NCBI RefSeq assembly: GCF_000720925.1
Contig: NZ_JOEE01000001.1
Location: 124,001-188,000, forward strand
DNA: 64,000 bases
Reading direction: 5' to 3'
DNA from: Phycicoccus jejuensis
GTDB taxonomy: Bacteria > Actinomycetota > Actinomycetes > Actinomycetales > Dermatophilaceae
Both the position numbers and the translations under genes were made by a program. Within the stretch, counting starts at the first letter, position 1. Each line of letters opens with the position of its first letter. This document shows positions 7,255-15,820 of the stretch, in pieces. The notes under the pieces were generated by a model. That model saw only the letters and a program-made list of their open reading frames with translations. It was not told where the DNA came from and did no database searches.

Positions 7255-8878
7255 GGGACGCCGCGGCCCGCAGGCCGCGCCGGGCGAGCCCGGGCACGGG
7301 CCCGAGCCGCGAGCCCAGCGGCACCGACCACACGCCGTGACCCGGCAGGCCCCAGCCGGTGAGGAGGGTGTCGGCGGCCTGCCAGCCCGTCGTCGCCGCC
7401 CGCTCCATGAGGGCCACGGGCAGGTCGCAGCGCACCGAGTCGCCGGCGAGGACGAGCCGCGGGTCGGGGGTCGTGACGCCCGGGCGCGACGCCCACGGCT
7501 CGAGGCCGACGAGCACGCAGTCGCCGCGGACCAGCCACTCCTCGTGGACGACACCGAGCCGGGCCGTCTCGGGCCACACCTCGTGGAGGGCCGTGCGCAG
7601 GGCGGACCGGACCTCGTCGTCGCCGACCTCGTCGGGCAGGGCGTAGGCGTGCAGCTCGACGACCGACCCGCCGTGCTCGCGGCTCCACGCCGCCGCGTGG
7701 TCCTCGAAGCGCTCGAGCACCGAGACGTTGTCGAGCGGCCCGTACCCGCTCGTCCCGAGGAACGGCGGGCGCTCGGGGTCGACGAGCCCGTCGAGCCAGA
7801 GGCGCCAGACGGCGAAGCGGGGGGCCGAGCGGACGGCGCCGACGCGCGCGCGCCACCCGTCATCGCCGAGCCCCGGCGAGGCCGCGACGACCTCGCGCAG
7901 CCCGACCGGGTCGAGGGCGAGGACGACGGCGTCGGCCTCGAGGACCTCGTCGGAGGCGCCGGCGTCGGCCCCGCGGTGGTGCACCGCCAGGCGGCCGTCG
8001 TCGCCCGCGCGCACGCCCGTCACCGCGCGACCGACGCGGACCTGCACGCCGAGGTCGTGCAGGTGGGCACCGAGCGGCCCCCAGAGCGTGCTGTCGTAGT
8101 CGTCGCGCGGCACGTCGAAGAGCAGGCCCTCGGACGAGCCGACGAAGTACAGGTGGAACATCGCGAGGAGCTCCGCGCCGGAGAACACCCGGGGGTCGGC
8201 GAAGAAGCTGCGCGCGAAGACCTCCAGGGCCAGATGGCGTGCGGCGGTGGGGAACCGGAGGCGGTCGAGCACCTCGGACGCGCTGACGCCATCGAGGTCG
8301 GTGAAGGACCCGGGGAAGCTGAGGTCGAGGAGGCCGAGCGCCTGCTCGACGTCGACGCCGCGCAGGCCGGCGAGGTCGAAGCTGGGGGAGCGGGCGACGA
8401 AGGCCGCGAGGTTGGCCGGGGGCGTGCGCGGGATCCCGGCGAACGAGTCGGCGCCGCCGTCCTTGCGGACGAGCGGGTAGTCGGCCAGGGGCCGCAGCCC
8501 GGACAGCGTCGGGTCCGTGCGGCGCAGCACCGCCCGCAGGTTGTAGTACTGCCGGAAGAAGGCGTGGAAGCCCCGGCTCATGACCGACCCGGAGCCGTCG
8601 GGGAGCGTCACCGGCCACGCCGAGACGCGACCCCCGAGCCGCTCGTCGCGCTCGAGCAGCGTGACGCGGACGCCGCGCTCGGCCAGCCCGAGCGCCGCCG
8701 TCAGCCCGCCGATGCCGCCGCCGACGACGACGACGTGCCGGTCCGCCGGCGCCCGGCCGTCACCGGCCGAGGGCTGCGGCGGGGCGTGGAAGACCGCCCG
8801 GCGGTCGAGCCCCGGCCGCCAGGACCGGCTGCGGCGCAAGGCAGCCGGCCGCAGCGACGTCGGACGGCGGGGGCTCAC
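7241..8878 (-). CDS. crtU: CrtU-type carotene ring desaturase/methyltransferase (FAD)
   Basis: This 545-residue FAD protein has a dinucleotide motif GGGIGGLTA at about 53-61 and CrtI-like features. The segments RGFHAFFRQYYNLRA and DSFAGIPRTPPANLAAF resemble CrtU proteins of actinobacterial isorenieratene clusters, as I remember them. CrtU converts beta-ionone rings into aromatic chi rings by desaturation and methyl migration. The N-terminal extension of about 45 residues before the FAD motif is basic and of unknown role. The GTG start overlaps the methyltransferase stop codon (GTGA). It is the last gene of the crt operon. A general carotenoid oxidoreductase is the alternative, but the split cyclase upstream fits an aromatic pathway. 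Confidence 0.75.
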   Translation of the reverse strand: MSPRRPTSLRPAALRRSRSWRPGLDRRAVFHAPPQPSAGDGRAPADRHVVVVGGGIGGLTAALGLAERGVRVTLLERDERLGGRVSAWPVTLPDGSGSVMSRGFHAFFRQYYNLRAVLRRTDPTLSGLRPLADYPLVRKDGGADSFAGIPRTPPANLAAFVARSPSFDLAGLRGVDVEQALGLLDLSFPGSFTDLDGVSASEVLDRLRFPTAARHLALEVFARSFFADPRVFSGAELLAMFHLYFVGSSEGLLFDVPRDDYDSTLWGPLGAHLHDLGVQVRVGRAVTGVRAGDDGRLAVHHRGADAGASDEVLEADAVVLALDPVGLREVVAASPGLGDDGWRARVGAVRSAPRFAVWRLWLDGLVDPERPPFLGTSGYGPLDNVSVLERFEDHAAAWSREHGGSVVELHAYALPDEVGDDEVRSALRTALHEVWPETARLGVVHEEWLVRGDCVLVGLEPWASRPGVTTPDPRLVLAGDSVRCDLPVALMERAATTGWQAADTLLTGWGLPGHGVWSVPLGSRLGPVPGLARRGLRAAASLTRR

Positions 8879-9609
8879 GCGGCGCGCCGGCCCACGACCG
8901 TGTGGACGAGACCGTCCTGCCAGCCGGGGTAGGAGCGGTGGCGCACGTCGGTCATCCCGGCCTCCTGGAGCCGGCCGCACATCCGGTCGACGGAGTCGAA
9001 GTCGCGCACGCTCTCGTAGAGGTAGCGGTGCAGCGGCACGTCGGAGCGCTTGACCGCGGCGAGCGGGATGATGATGCCGTGGCACACCGCGGCCCAGATG
9101 GCCTGCGCGCGACGGCTGCCCGCGACGGAGTAGTCGTGCAGGACGAACCCGCCGCCCGGCCGGAGGACCCGTGCGACCTCGGCGACGAGCGCCTGCCGGT
9201 CGGGGACGTTGCGCAGCAGGTAGGCCCCGAGGACGCCGTCGACGGAGGCGTCCGGCAGCCCGCGCAGGTAGGTCACGGCGTCCGACACGACGAGCTCGAC
9301 CCCGTCCGGCCACTGCTTCTGCCGCGCCTGCTCGACCATCCCCTCGGAGGCGTCGACGCCGGTGACGTGCAGCGGCCCGCGGCCGCCGTCGCGCCACGCG
9401 TCGAGGAGCGCGCGGGTCGAGGCGCCCGAGCCGCAGCCGAGGTCGAGGACCACGGGGGCGACACCGGTTCGCCGGGGCAGCCGCTCGACGAGCGCGTCGG
9501 CGGCCGTCCGCAGCTGGTCGTGGTACCCCGGCGACAGGGCGACCATCGCGTCGTAGGTCGGTGCGGCACGGTCGAACGCGTCGGCGAGCACCCAGTCACG
9601 CGGGCTCAT
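8875..9609 (-). CDS. Class I SAM methyltransferase of the crt operon (UbiE/CrtT-like)
   Basis: This 244-residue protein has a Rossmann SAM-binding motif VVLDLGCGSGASTRAL, then VTGVDASEGMVEQA and the UbiE-like DGVLGAYLLRNVPD and VLRPGGGFVLHDYS. It looks like a ubiquinone/menaquinone-type C- or O-methyltransferase. A longer in-frame start exists 14 codons upstream, but the ATG at 9609 overlaps the crtYd stop by 4 bp and gives the family's usual N terminus. Streptomyces isorenieratene clusters also carry a methyltransferase (crtT) whose role is not well settled. It could methylate a hydroxylated carotenoid made by the Rieske enzyme. Confidence 0.8.
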   Translation of the reverse strand: MSPRDWVLADAFDRAAPTYDAMVALSPGYHDQLRTAADALVERLPRRTGVAPVVLDLGCGSGASTRALLDAWRDGGRGPLHVTGVDASEGMVEQARQKQWPDGVELVVSDAVTYLRGLPDASVDGVLGAYLLRNVPDRQALVAEVARVLRPGGGFVLHDYSVAGSRRAQAIWAAVCHGIIIPLAAVKRSDVPLHRYLYESVRDFDSVDRMCGRLQEAGMTDVRHRSYPGWQDGLVHTVVGRRAA

Positions 9610-9926
9610 CGGTCCACCTCCTCGCGGGACCGGCCGAGCCGGACCCACAGCAGAATCGTCAGGGTCACCATGCTGAACCCGAAGAGGTAGTCCTCGACGG
9701 GGACGTCCCAGGGGATGCGCAGGCCGGTGGTCTGCGACTCGTCGTAGATGACGATCGGCGCCGACAGCTTGGTCAGCCAGCCGTCGACGAGCACCTGGAA
9801 GAAGAAGACGATGGCCATGGCCAGCCAGTACTTCGCGGTGCGGAACACCCCGGTGCGCAGCCAGAACCGCTCGACGAGGACGGTCAGCACGACCGACACC
9901 ACCGCGAGCGCCGTGTACTCAGGCAT
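9606..9926 (-). CDS. crtYd: Lycopene beta-cyclase small subunit CrtYd
   Basis: This 106-residue membrane protein has three predicted helices (about 5-20, 33-50, 80-96). The segment WDVPVEDYLFGFSM carries the PxE(D/E) signature of lycopene-cyclase-domain proteins. CrtYc and CrtYd form a heterodimeric cyclase that closes the beta-ionone rings of lycopene in the membrane. It overlaps crtYc by 8 bp and the methyltransferase by 4 bp. In clusters for C50 carotenoids these subunits are called CrtYe/Yf and accompany a UbiA-type lycopene elongase. No such gene is here, which favours CrtYc/Yd. Confidence 0.85.
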   Translation of the reverse strand: MPEYTALAVVSVVLTVLVERFWLRTGVFRTAKYWLAMAIVFFFQVLVDGWLTKLSAPIVIYDESQTTGLRIPWDVPVEDYLFGFSMVTLTILLWVRLGRSREEVDR

Positions 9927-10263
9927 CCCGACGCCGCTCGCGCAGGACCGAGAGGACGGTCCCGACCGCCTCGTAGGTCAGCAGCCCGCAGATCGGGATG
10001 ACGACGAAGAAGACGAGCTCCTCGAGCGGCACGTCGAGCGGCAGGATGACGCCGGTCGTGTAGAGCTCGCTGTAGGTCCAGTGGCCGCGCCGGATGCCGA
10101 GGACGTCCCAGGCGACGTAGAGCACGACGACCGGCAGGAGCGCGGCGAGCAGCCGCAGGGGGCGCCGGTAGACGCGGGCGCGCAGCACGAGCTCGAGCGG
10201 CAGCGTGATGAGGAGGCACCCGGCCATGAGCAGCAGGTACTGGTACCGGTCGTCCACGGTCAC
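9919..10263 (-). CDS. crtYc: Lycopene beta-cyclase small subunit CrtYc
   Basis: This 114-residue membrane protein has three helices and the cyclase motif LPLDVPLEELVFFVVIPI; the paired acidic residues after P-L are the presumed catalytic ones. It is the partner of CrtYd, and together they make beta-carotene from lycopene. It overlaps the upstream crtB/idi gene by 4 bp. Confidence 0.85.
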   Translation of the reverse strand: MTVDDRYQYLLLMAGCLLITLPLELVLRARVYRRPLRLLAALLPVVVLYVAWDVLGIRRGHWTYSELYTTGVILPLDVPLEELVFFVVIPICGLLTYEAVGTVLSVLRERRRDA

Positions 10264-11774
10264 CCGGCCCCGACGGTGTCACCGGCACGTGCGGCCGCGG
10301 GAAGCTGCTCGCGCGGCGCGGTGGGCCACTGCAGCGGGTCGGGGCCGAGCGCGGCGAGCAGGGGCACCTGCTCGGCGCACCAGCTGGACACCTCGCGGGT
10401 GCCGGCCAGCACCTCGCGCGAGAACCGCTGCCACGCAACCCAGTCGACCCGGCCGACCTCGACCGGGTCGGGGCTGGTGGCGGGGGAAGCGGCGTGGGCG
10501 ACGAGCACCGGGCAGAGCTCGTTCTCGGCGAGCGTGCGCGCCCGGGCGCGGTAGCGGAAGGCCGGGAGCACGAGGCGGACCTCGGCCAGCTCGACGCCGA
10601 GCTCGTCGCGCGCCCGGCGGCGCACGGCGTCCTCGAGCGGCTCGCCCGGCCGGGGGTGGCCGCAGACGGAGTTGGTCTCGACGCCGGGGAAGCTCGGCTT
10701 GTCGTCGGCGCGGTGGGTGACGAGCAGGCGTCCGTCGTCGTCGACGACGTAGCAGGAGAAGCCGAGGTGCAGCGGGGTCGCGTCGTGGTGGACCTCGGCC
10801 TTGCGGGCGGTCCCGAGGGGGCGGCCGTCGTCGGCGACGAGCACGACGTCGTCGTCGACCCACGCCGGATCGGCGGTGCGGCGGGTCGAGCGCTCGCGGG
10901 CGACGAGCCGGCGCGGGTCGCGCGCCGTGACCATCCGGGCAGCGAGGCCGGCCTTGACCGGGGTGGGCACGCGGACGCGCCCGGAGAACACGTCGTGGTC
11001 GGCATCCTCGATGCGCTCGAGGATGCGGGCGTAGAGGACCCGGGCGGTCGCGACGCAGCGTCGCGAGGCCGGCGGGAGGGCGGACAGGCCCGCGTCGGCC
11101 TCGCGGTAGAGGCGGCGGTTGCGCTCGATCTCGAAGGCCATGAGCGCGCGCCACTCCGGCGTCACGGTGCGCGTCCACGGGTCGGCGCCGAAGTGCCGCA
11201 GGTCCTCCTGGGGCACGTAGACGCGGCCGCGGTCGAGGTCCTCGCCGACGTCGCGCAGGAAGTTCGTCAGCTGGAAGGCCAGCCCGAGCGCCCGGGCCGG
11301 GGTGCGCGCCTCGCTCGTCGGGTGCAGGACGGGCAGCATCATCTCGCCGATGACCGCGGCGCTGCCGTCCATGTAGCCGAGCAGGTCCTCCCACGTCTCG
11401 TAGGTGCGCTGGGTGAGGTCGGCGCGCATCGCCCCGAAGAACCGGTCGAAGCACTCGTCGGGGATGCGGCGCTCGCGGACCGTGGTGGCGACGGCGGCGA
11501 GCACCGGGTCCTCGGAGGTACCGGTGGCCACGGCCTCGTGGAAGCGGGCCTCGAAGGCGTCGAGCTCGGACGCGGTCGCGGGGCCCGGCTCGGGCCCGGC
11601 GAGGTCGACGATGTCGTCGGCGAGGCGGGCGAGGGTGTAGACCGCGAACACGTGCCGCCGCTCGGCCCGCGGGAGCAGCCGCGCGCCCCAGTAGTACGTC
11701 GTGCCGTGCTCGCGCGTCATGGCCGCGCACCGGGCGTAGCCCTCCTCGAGGTGGGCAGCGGGGGGTCCGCTCAT
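10260..11774 (-). CDS. crtB: Phytoene synthase fused to type I isopentenyl-diphosphate isomerase
   Basis: This single 504-residue frame holds two enzymes. Residues 1 to about 300 are phytoene synthase: first aspartate motif DDIVD at 53-57, second DVGED at 175-179 followed by LDRGRVYVP. This part condenses two GGPP. Residues from about 306 to 480 are a Nudix-fold IPP isomerase: [14 protein letters not shown], catalytic Cys371 in NSVCGHP, and Glu pair in ENELCPV at 417-422. The isomerase makes DMAPP for prenyl-chain start. No frameshift or internal start is needed to explain the joint. In related clusters idi is usually a separate gene. Start and stop overlap crtI and crtYc by 4 bp each. Confidence 0.9.
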   Translation of the reverse strand: MSGPPAAHLEEGYARCAAMTREHGTTYYWGARLLPRAERRHVFAVYTLARLADDIVDLAGPEPGPATASELDAFEARFHEAVATGTSEDPVLAAVATTVRERRIPDECFDRFFGAMRADLTQRTYETWEDLLGYMDGSAAVIGEMMLPVLHPTSEARTPARALGLAFQLTNFLRDVGEDLDRGRVYVPQEDLRHFGADPWTRTVTPEWRALMAFEIERNRRLYREADAGLSALPPASRRCVATARVLYARILERIEDADHDVFSGRVRVPTPVKAGLAARMVTARDPRRLVARERSTRRTADPAWVDDDVVLVADDGRPLGTARKAEVHHDATPLHLGFSCYVVDDDGRLLVTHRADDKPSFPGVETNSVCGHPRPGEPLEDAVRRRARDELGVELAEVRLVLPAFRYRARARTLAENELCPVLVAHAASPATSPDPVEVGRVDWVAWQRFSREVLAGTREVSSWCAEQVPLLAALGPDPLQWPTAPREQLPAAARAGDTVGAG

Positions 11775-13282
11775 GCAGGCAAGCCTGCCGCACGGGGACG
11801 GGGGGTGGGAACGGCGCCCCCGGCGTACTGCTGCACCCGCTCGGCCGCGAGCTTGCCGCTGACGAGCACCATCGGGATGCCCACGCCGGGCGTCGTGCCC
11901 GAGCCGGCGAACACCAGGCCCGGCACGCGCCGGTCGACGTTGGCCGGCCGGAACGGGCCGGACTGGAGGAACGTGTGCGCCAGGGCGAACGGGGTGCCGA
12001 GGTGCATCCCCTGGGCCAGCCAGTCCTCGGGCGTGACGAGCCGGTCGACGACGACGTCGGTCGGGTAGCCGTTGGCGTCGAGGAACGCGAGCAGGCGCTC
12101 CTTCATCGGCCCGCTCTCACGGCTCCAGTCGATGCCGGAGCCGGTGTGCGGCACCGGCTCGAGGACGTACAGGGTCGAGTGGCCGTCGGGGGCCACCGAC
12201 GGCTCGCTGAGCGACGGCACGGTGACCAGGCGCGACGGGTCGGGCATCAGCTCGCCACGGTCGATGAGCGCCTCGAAGGCGGTGTCCCACGCGTCGCCGA
12301 AGTGGATGTTGTGGTGGTGCACGCCCGGGGCGGGGGTGCCCTTGACGCCGAGGTGCCAGACGACGGCCGACGGCGAGTAGTCGCCGCGCCGGACGACGCG
12401 CGGCGGGGTGACCTCCGGCAGCAGGCGGGCGTAGGCGACCGGCAGGTCGACGGTGCAGACGACCGCATCGGCCGAGAGTCGGGTGCCGTCGGCGGTCGCG
12501 ACCCCGGCCACGGCCCCGTCGCCGCGCCGCAGCACCGAGGTCACCTCCACGCCCAGGTGGATCGGCACGCCGGCGTCCTCGAGCGCCCGGCCCATCCCGG
12601 CCGGGACGGCGTGCATGCCGCCCTCGGGGTGGAAGACGCCGCGGACGCTGTCCATGTACGTGATGACCGCGAAGACCGCACGGGCCTGAGCCGGGGCCAC
12701 GCCCGCGTAGAGGGACTGGAAGCCGAAGATGCGGTGCAGCCGCTCGTCCTCGAAGAAGGAGCCGACGCGGGGCCCGAGCGCCCGCAGGCCGCCGAGCCCG
12801 AGGAGCCGGGCGGCCGTGACCGGGTTGCGGACGAGGTCGAGGACGGAGTCGAGGTTGCGGTCGATGAAGGTGTCGAACTCGACGTCGTAGAGCTCCTCGA
12901 GCCACGTGAGGAAGCGGTCGAACCCGGCGGCGTCACGCTCGCCCGACAGGCGTCGCACCTCCTCGCGCAGGTCGGTCATGTCGGCCCGGACGTGCAGCTC
13001 GGAGCCGTCGGCGTAGACGGCCCGGTAGGCGGGGTCGAGCCGGCGCATCGGGACGAGCGCCTCCGGGTCGCCGCCGACCGCGCGGATCGGGGCGTGCAGC
13101 AGCTCGGGCATCGTCATGACGACCGGCCCGGGGTCGAAGCGGAAGTCGCCCATCCGCAGCAGGCCGGCGCGGCCGCCGACGACCTCGTCGCGCTCGAGGA
13201 CGGTGACGTCGTGCCCGGCGGCGGTCAGGTGGCAGGCGGCGGCCAGGCCGGAGAGGCCGGCGCCGACGACGAGGACCCTCAT
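11771..13282 (-). CDS. crtI: Phytoene desaturase CrtI
   Basis: This 503-residue FAD enzyme has the N-terminal dinucleotide fold [15 protein letters not shown] and the conserved [12 protein letters not shown]. The C-terminal bacterial phytoene-dehydrogenase signature is [18 protein letters not shown]. It introduces four double bases' worth of unsaturation (four desaturation steps) in phytoene to give lycopene. Both ends overlap neighbours by 4 bp (ATGA), so it is coupled to crtE and crtB. Confidence 0.95.
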   Translation of the reverse strand: MRVLVVGAGLSGLAAACHLTAAGHDVTVLERDEVVGGRAGLLRMGDFRFDPGPVVMTMPELLHAPIRAVGGDPEALVPMRRLDPAYRAVYADGSELHVRADMTDLREEVRRLSGERDAAGFDRFLTWLEELYDVEFDTFIDRNLDSVLDLVRNPVTAARLLGLGGLRALGPRVGSFFEDERLHRIFGFQSLYAGVAPAQARAVFAVITYMDSVRGVFHPEGGMHAVPAGMGRALEDAGVPIHLGVEVTSVLRRGDGAVAGVATADGTRLSADAVVCTVDLPVAYARLLPEVTPPRVVRRGDYSPSAVVWHLGVKGTPAPGVHHHNIHFGDAWDTAFEALIDRGELMPDPSRLVTVPSLSEPSVAPDGHSTLYVLEPVPHTGSGIDWSRESGPMKERLLAFLDANGYPTDVVVDRLVTPEDWLAQGMHLGTPFALAHTFLQSGPFRPANVDRRVPGLVFAGSGTTPGVGIPMVLVSGKLAAERVQQYAGGAVPTPRPRAAGLPA

Positions 13283-14397
13283 GCCGACCTCCAGCCGATG
13301 GCGTGGGCCAGCTCGCGCAGGGCCGCCCGCGTCTCGTCGTCGGTGTCGATGCGCTCGACGGCCTCGTGCGAGCGCTCGACGAGGTCGGCGATCGCGGCCT
13401 CGGCGCGCTCACGGACGCCGCACGAGCGCATCGCCTTGCGCAGCGCGAGCACGCCGTCGGCGTCGAGGGTGCCGGCGTCGCAGGCCTCGAGGAGGTGGTG
13501 ATGGCGCTCGGGCAGCATCTCGGCGGCCCAGACGAGGAGGACGGTCGGCTTGCCGCAGCGCAGGTCGTCGCCGGCGGGCTTGCCGGTGAGCCCCGGGTCG
13601 CCCCAGACCCCCAGCAGGTCGTCGCGCAGCGCGAAGGCGTCGCCGACGAGGTCTCCCCAGACGACGAGGCTCGCGACGACCTCGGGCGCGGCCCCGGCGA
13701 CGAGCGCGCCGAGCTCGAGGGGGCGGGTGATCGTGTAGCGGCCGCTCTTGAGGCGCCCGATCCGCCGCGACACCGCGAGGTCGCGCCCGCGGCCGGCCGT
13801 GTGCGTGACGTCGAGCAGCTGCCCCTCGACGAGCTCGGTCGCCATGACCCGCCAGGCGCGCGCCACCCGGCGCGTCCCGGCGGACGCGAGGAGCGTCGCC
13901 TCGGACAGGGCGAGGTCGGCGACGAGCACCGCGACGCTGTCACCGAAGAGCTGGGCGTCGCCGAGGCCCTCCTCCGCGACGTGCCGCTCGGTGGCCACGA
14001 CGTGGAGGGCCGGGCGCCCGCGGCGCTCGTCGCTGCGGTCCATCACGTCGTCCTGGACGAGCGCGAAGAGCTGGAGCAGCTCGAGGGCGGCCGCGACCCG
14101 GACGAGCTCCTCGCGGGTGTCCGACCGGCCACCGGCGACGGCCCAGCCCCAGCCGGTGAGGAGCGGGCGCAGGCGCTTGCCGGGATGGCGCAGCCGCTGG
14201 GCCAGCTCGTCGACGAGGTCGACGGCCAGCGAGCCGACGCTGGTGTCGACGAGCTCGCCCCCGACCTCGTGGAGGATGCTGCCGAGCTCCTCGAGGACCT
14301 GCTCCAAGGTGTCGTCGACGTCGGCCAGCAGCAGCTCGGTCTCGGGGTCGCGGCGCAGCACGTCCAACGTTCCGGTGGTGGTCGGGTGGGTGGTCAT
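13279..14397 (-). CDS. crtE: Geranylgeranyl diphosphate synthase (polyprenyl synthetase)
   Basis: This 372-residue all-helical prenyl transferase has the first aspartate-rich motif DDVMD in [15 protein letters not shown] and the second region [10 protein letters not shown]. It extends FPP or DMAPP to C20 GGPP. It is the first gene of the minus-strand crt operon, so the promoter should lie in the 170-bp gap shared with the divergent FAD gene. That gap holds an imperfect dyad GGTTCGACGATTCAACC at 14455-14471 and GTCGAACCCTA at 14501. Some actinobacteria use such enzymes for other C20 lipids, but position makes CrtE the best name. Confidence 0.9.
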   Translation of the reverse strand: MTTHPTTTGTLDVLRRDPETELLLADVDDTLEQVLEELGSILHEVGGELVDTSVGSLAVDLVDELAQRLRHPGKRLRPLLTGWGWAVAGGRSDTREELVRVAAALELLQLFALVQDDVMDRSDERRGRPALHVVATERHVAEEGLGDAQLFGDSVAVLVADLALSEATLLASAGTRRVARAWRVMATELVEGQLLDVTHTAGRGRDLAVSRRIGRLKSGRYTITRPLELGALVAGAAPEVVASLVVWGDLVGDAFALRDDLLGVWGDPGLTGKPAGDDLRCGKPTVLLVWAAEMLPERHHHLLEACDAGTLDADGVLALRKAMRSCGVRERAEAAIADLVERSHEAVERIDTDDETRAALRELAHAIGWRSA

Positions 14398-14554
14398 CGT
14401 GAGGTGGTCCGCCCCTCGTCGCGTCGGTCGCTCGTGGCGTGCTCGGGCCCCGGCGGGTTCGACGATTCAACCATCCGTCCCCGACGGGCCGCTTCTCGCT
14501 GTCGAACCCTAGACGGCCCCACCGACGCCTCCTACCCACTGCACGGGCTCGTAC

Positions 14555-14560
14555 TACGGT
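14555..14560 (+). promoter_or_regulatory. -10 hexamer TACGGT of a leaderless promoter
   Basis: TACGGT ends 6 nt before the GTG at 14567. It supports the GTG as the start codon. Confidence 0.55.
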
Positions 14561-14566
14561 GCGGGA

Positions 14567-15820
14567 GTGGATGCGGACGTCGTCGTCGTGGGGGCAGGAC
14601 TGGCCGGGCTGCGTTGTGCGGACCGGCTCGCCGAGGCGGGTCGCGCGGTGGTCGTCGTCGAGCGGGAGGCGGTCGTCGGGGGCCGTCAGCGCACCGACGA
14701 GGTCGACGGGTTCCTCCTGGACCGCGGCTTCCAGGTCCTCAACCCGGCCTACCCGGCGGTCCGCCGCTGGGTCGACGTCGACGACCTCGCGCTGCGTCCG
14801 TTCGGCGCCGGGCTGCTGGTGCGCCGCGCGCGCGGGCTCGTCGAGCTCGCCCACCCGCTGCGCGAGCCGGCGAGGCTGGCGGCCACGCTGCGCAGCGGCC
14901 TCCTCGACCCGCGTGGGCTGGCGGCGCTCGGGCGCTGGGCCGCCCCGGCCCTCACCGCGCCCGGCCGGGTCAAGCGCGGCGCCGACCGCAGCCTGGGCGA
15001 GGGACTCGACGCCGCCGGTGTGTCCGGGCCGCTGCGGACCGAGGTGCTCGAGGCCTTCCTCGCGGGGGTCGTCGCCGAGGACCGCGCCGAGACGTCCGAG
15101 GCCTTCGTGCGCCTCCTCGTGCGGATGTTCGCCCTCGGCGTGCCCGGGTTGCCCGCCCGCGGCATCCGGGCCCTGCCGGAGTGGCTCGCCGACCGCGCCG
15201 TGCGCCGCCGCACCCCGGTCGACCTGCGCCTGTCCACGCCGGTGATCGGGGTGCGACCCGGCGCCGAGCCCGCGGTCGAGTGCGCCGACGGCACGTCGCT
15301 CTCGGCGCGGGCGGTCGTCGTCGCCGTCGGCCCCGAGGCCGTCGCGGGGCTGGTCGACGTGCCGGCACCGGTCACCCGTGGGCTGAGGACCTGGTGGTTC
15401 GCGGCCGACGAGGCGCCGACCCGCTCCGACAAGGTCGTCGTCGACGGCCGCCGCCGCGGCCCGATGGTCAACGCCGCCGTCGTGAGCAACGCCGTGCCGT
15501 CGTACGCGCCCCCGGACGCCCACCTCGTCGAGGTGACCACGCTGCTCGGGCCCGGGCACGACGCCGCGGAGGACGACGTGCGCCGCCAGGCAGCAGAGGT
15601 CTTCGGCTGCTCGACCGCCTCGTGGCGCACCGTGCGCCGCGACGACGTCCACGACGCCCTCCCCGCGCAGCCGGCGCCGCTGCGCCTCACCTCGCCGGCC
15701 CGCGTGGCCGACGGCGTCCTCGTGGCCGGCGACCACCGCGACACCGCCTCCATCCAGGGGGCGCTCGTCTCGGGCCACCGGGTGGCCGGCGCCGTCCTCG
15801 ACCTGCTCGCGACCGCCTGA
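14567..15820 (+). CDS. FAD-dependent oxidoreductase (amine oxidase/desaturase superfamily)
   Basis: This 417-residue protein has GAGLAG at residues 9-14, the ERE-x-VGGR flavin motif, and a C-terminal DTASIQGALVSGHRVAG that closes the FAD site. It resembles a group of FAD proteins (protoporphyrinogen-oxidase/carotenoid-desaturase-like) often found beside carotenoid genes in actinobacteria. It diverges from crtE and overlaps the cryptochrome-like gene by 1 bp (TGATG). It may act on a carotenoid or a redox cofactor of the same pathway. The exact reaction is unknown. Confidence 0.75.
   Translation: MDADVVVVGAGLAGLRCADRLAEAGRAVVVVEREAVVGGRQRTDEVDGFLLDRGFQVLNPAYPAVRRWVDVDDLALRPFGAGLLVRRARGLVELAHPLREPARLAATLRSGLLDPRGLAALGRWAAPALTAPGRVKRGADRSLGEGLDAAGVSGPLRTEVLEAFLAGVVAEDRAETSEAFVRLLVRMFALGVPGLPARGIRALPEWLADRAVRRRTPVDLRLSTPVIGVRPGAEPAVECADGTSLSARAVVVAVGPEAVAGLVDVPAPVTRGLRTWWFAADEAPTRSDKVVVDGRRRGPMVNAAVVSNAVPSYAPPDAHLVEVTTLLGPGHDAAEDDVRRQAAEVFGCSTASWRTVRRDDVHDALPAQPAPLRLTSPARVADGVLVAGDHRDTASIQGALVSGHRVAGAVLDLLATA

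Noticed and set aside
9606-10263. C50 carotenoid (decaprenoxanthin/sarcinaxanthin) cyclase pair
   Set aside because: No UbiA-type lycopene elongase is present, and the operon has crtU, which points to aromatic C40 carotenoids.
14455-14471. tRNA T-arm-like GGTTCGACGATTC upstream of crtE
   Set aside because: No acceptor, D or anticodon arms can be drawn around it; it is an imperfect dyad in a promoter gap.
13303-15819. Very long open frame running antisense through crtE before the photolyase-like gene
   Set aside because: It is a GC-rich shadow frame with low-complexity Arg/Gly content; the real start is the ATG at 15820.
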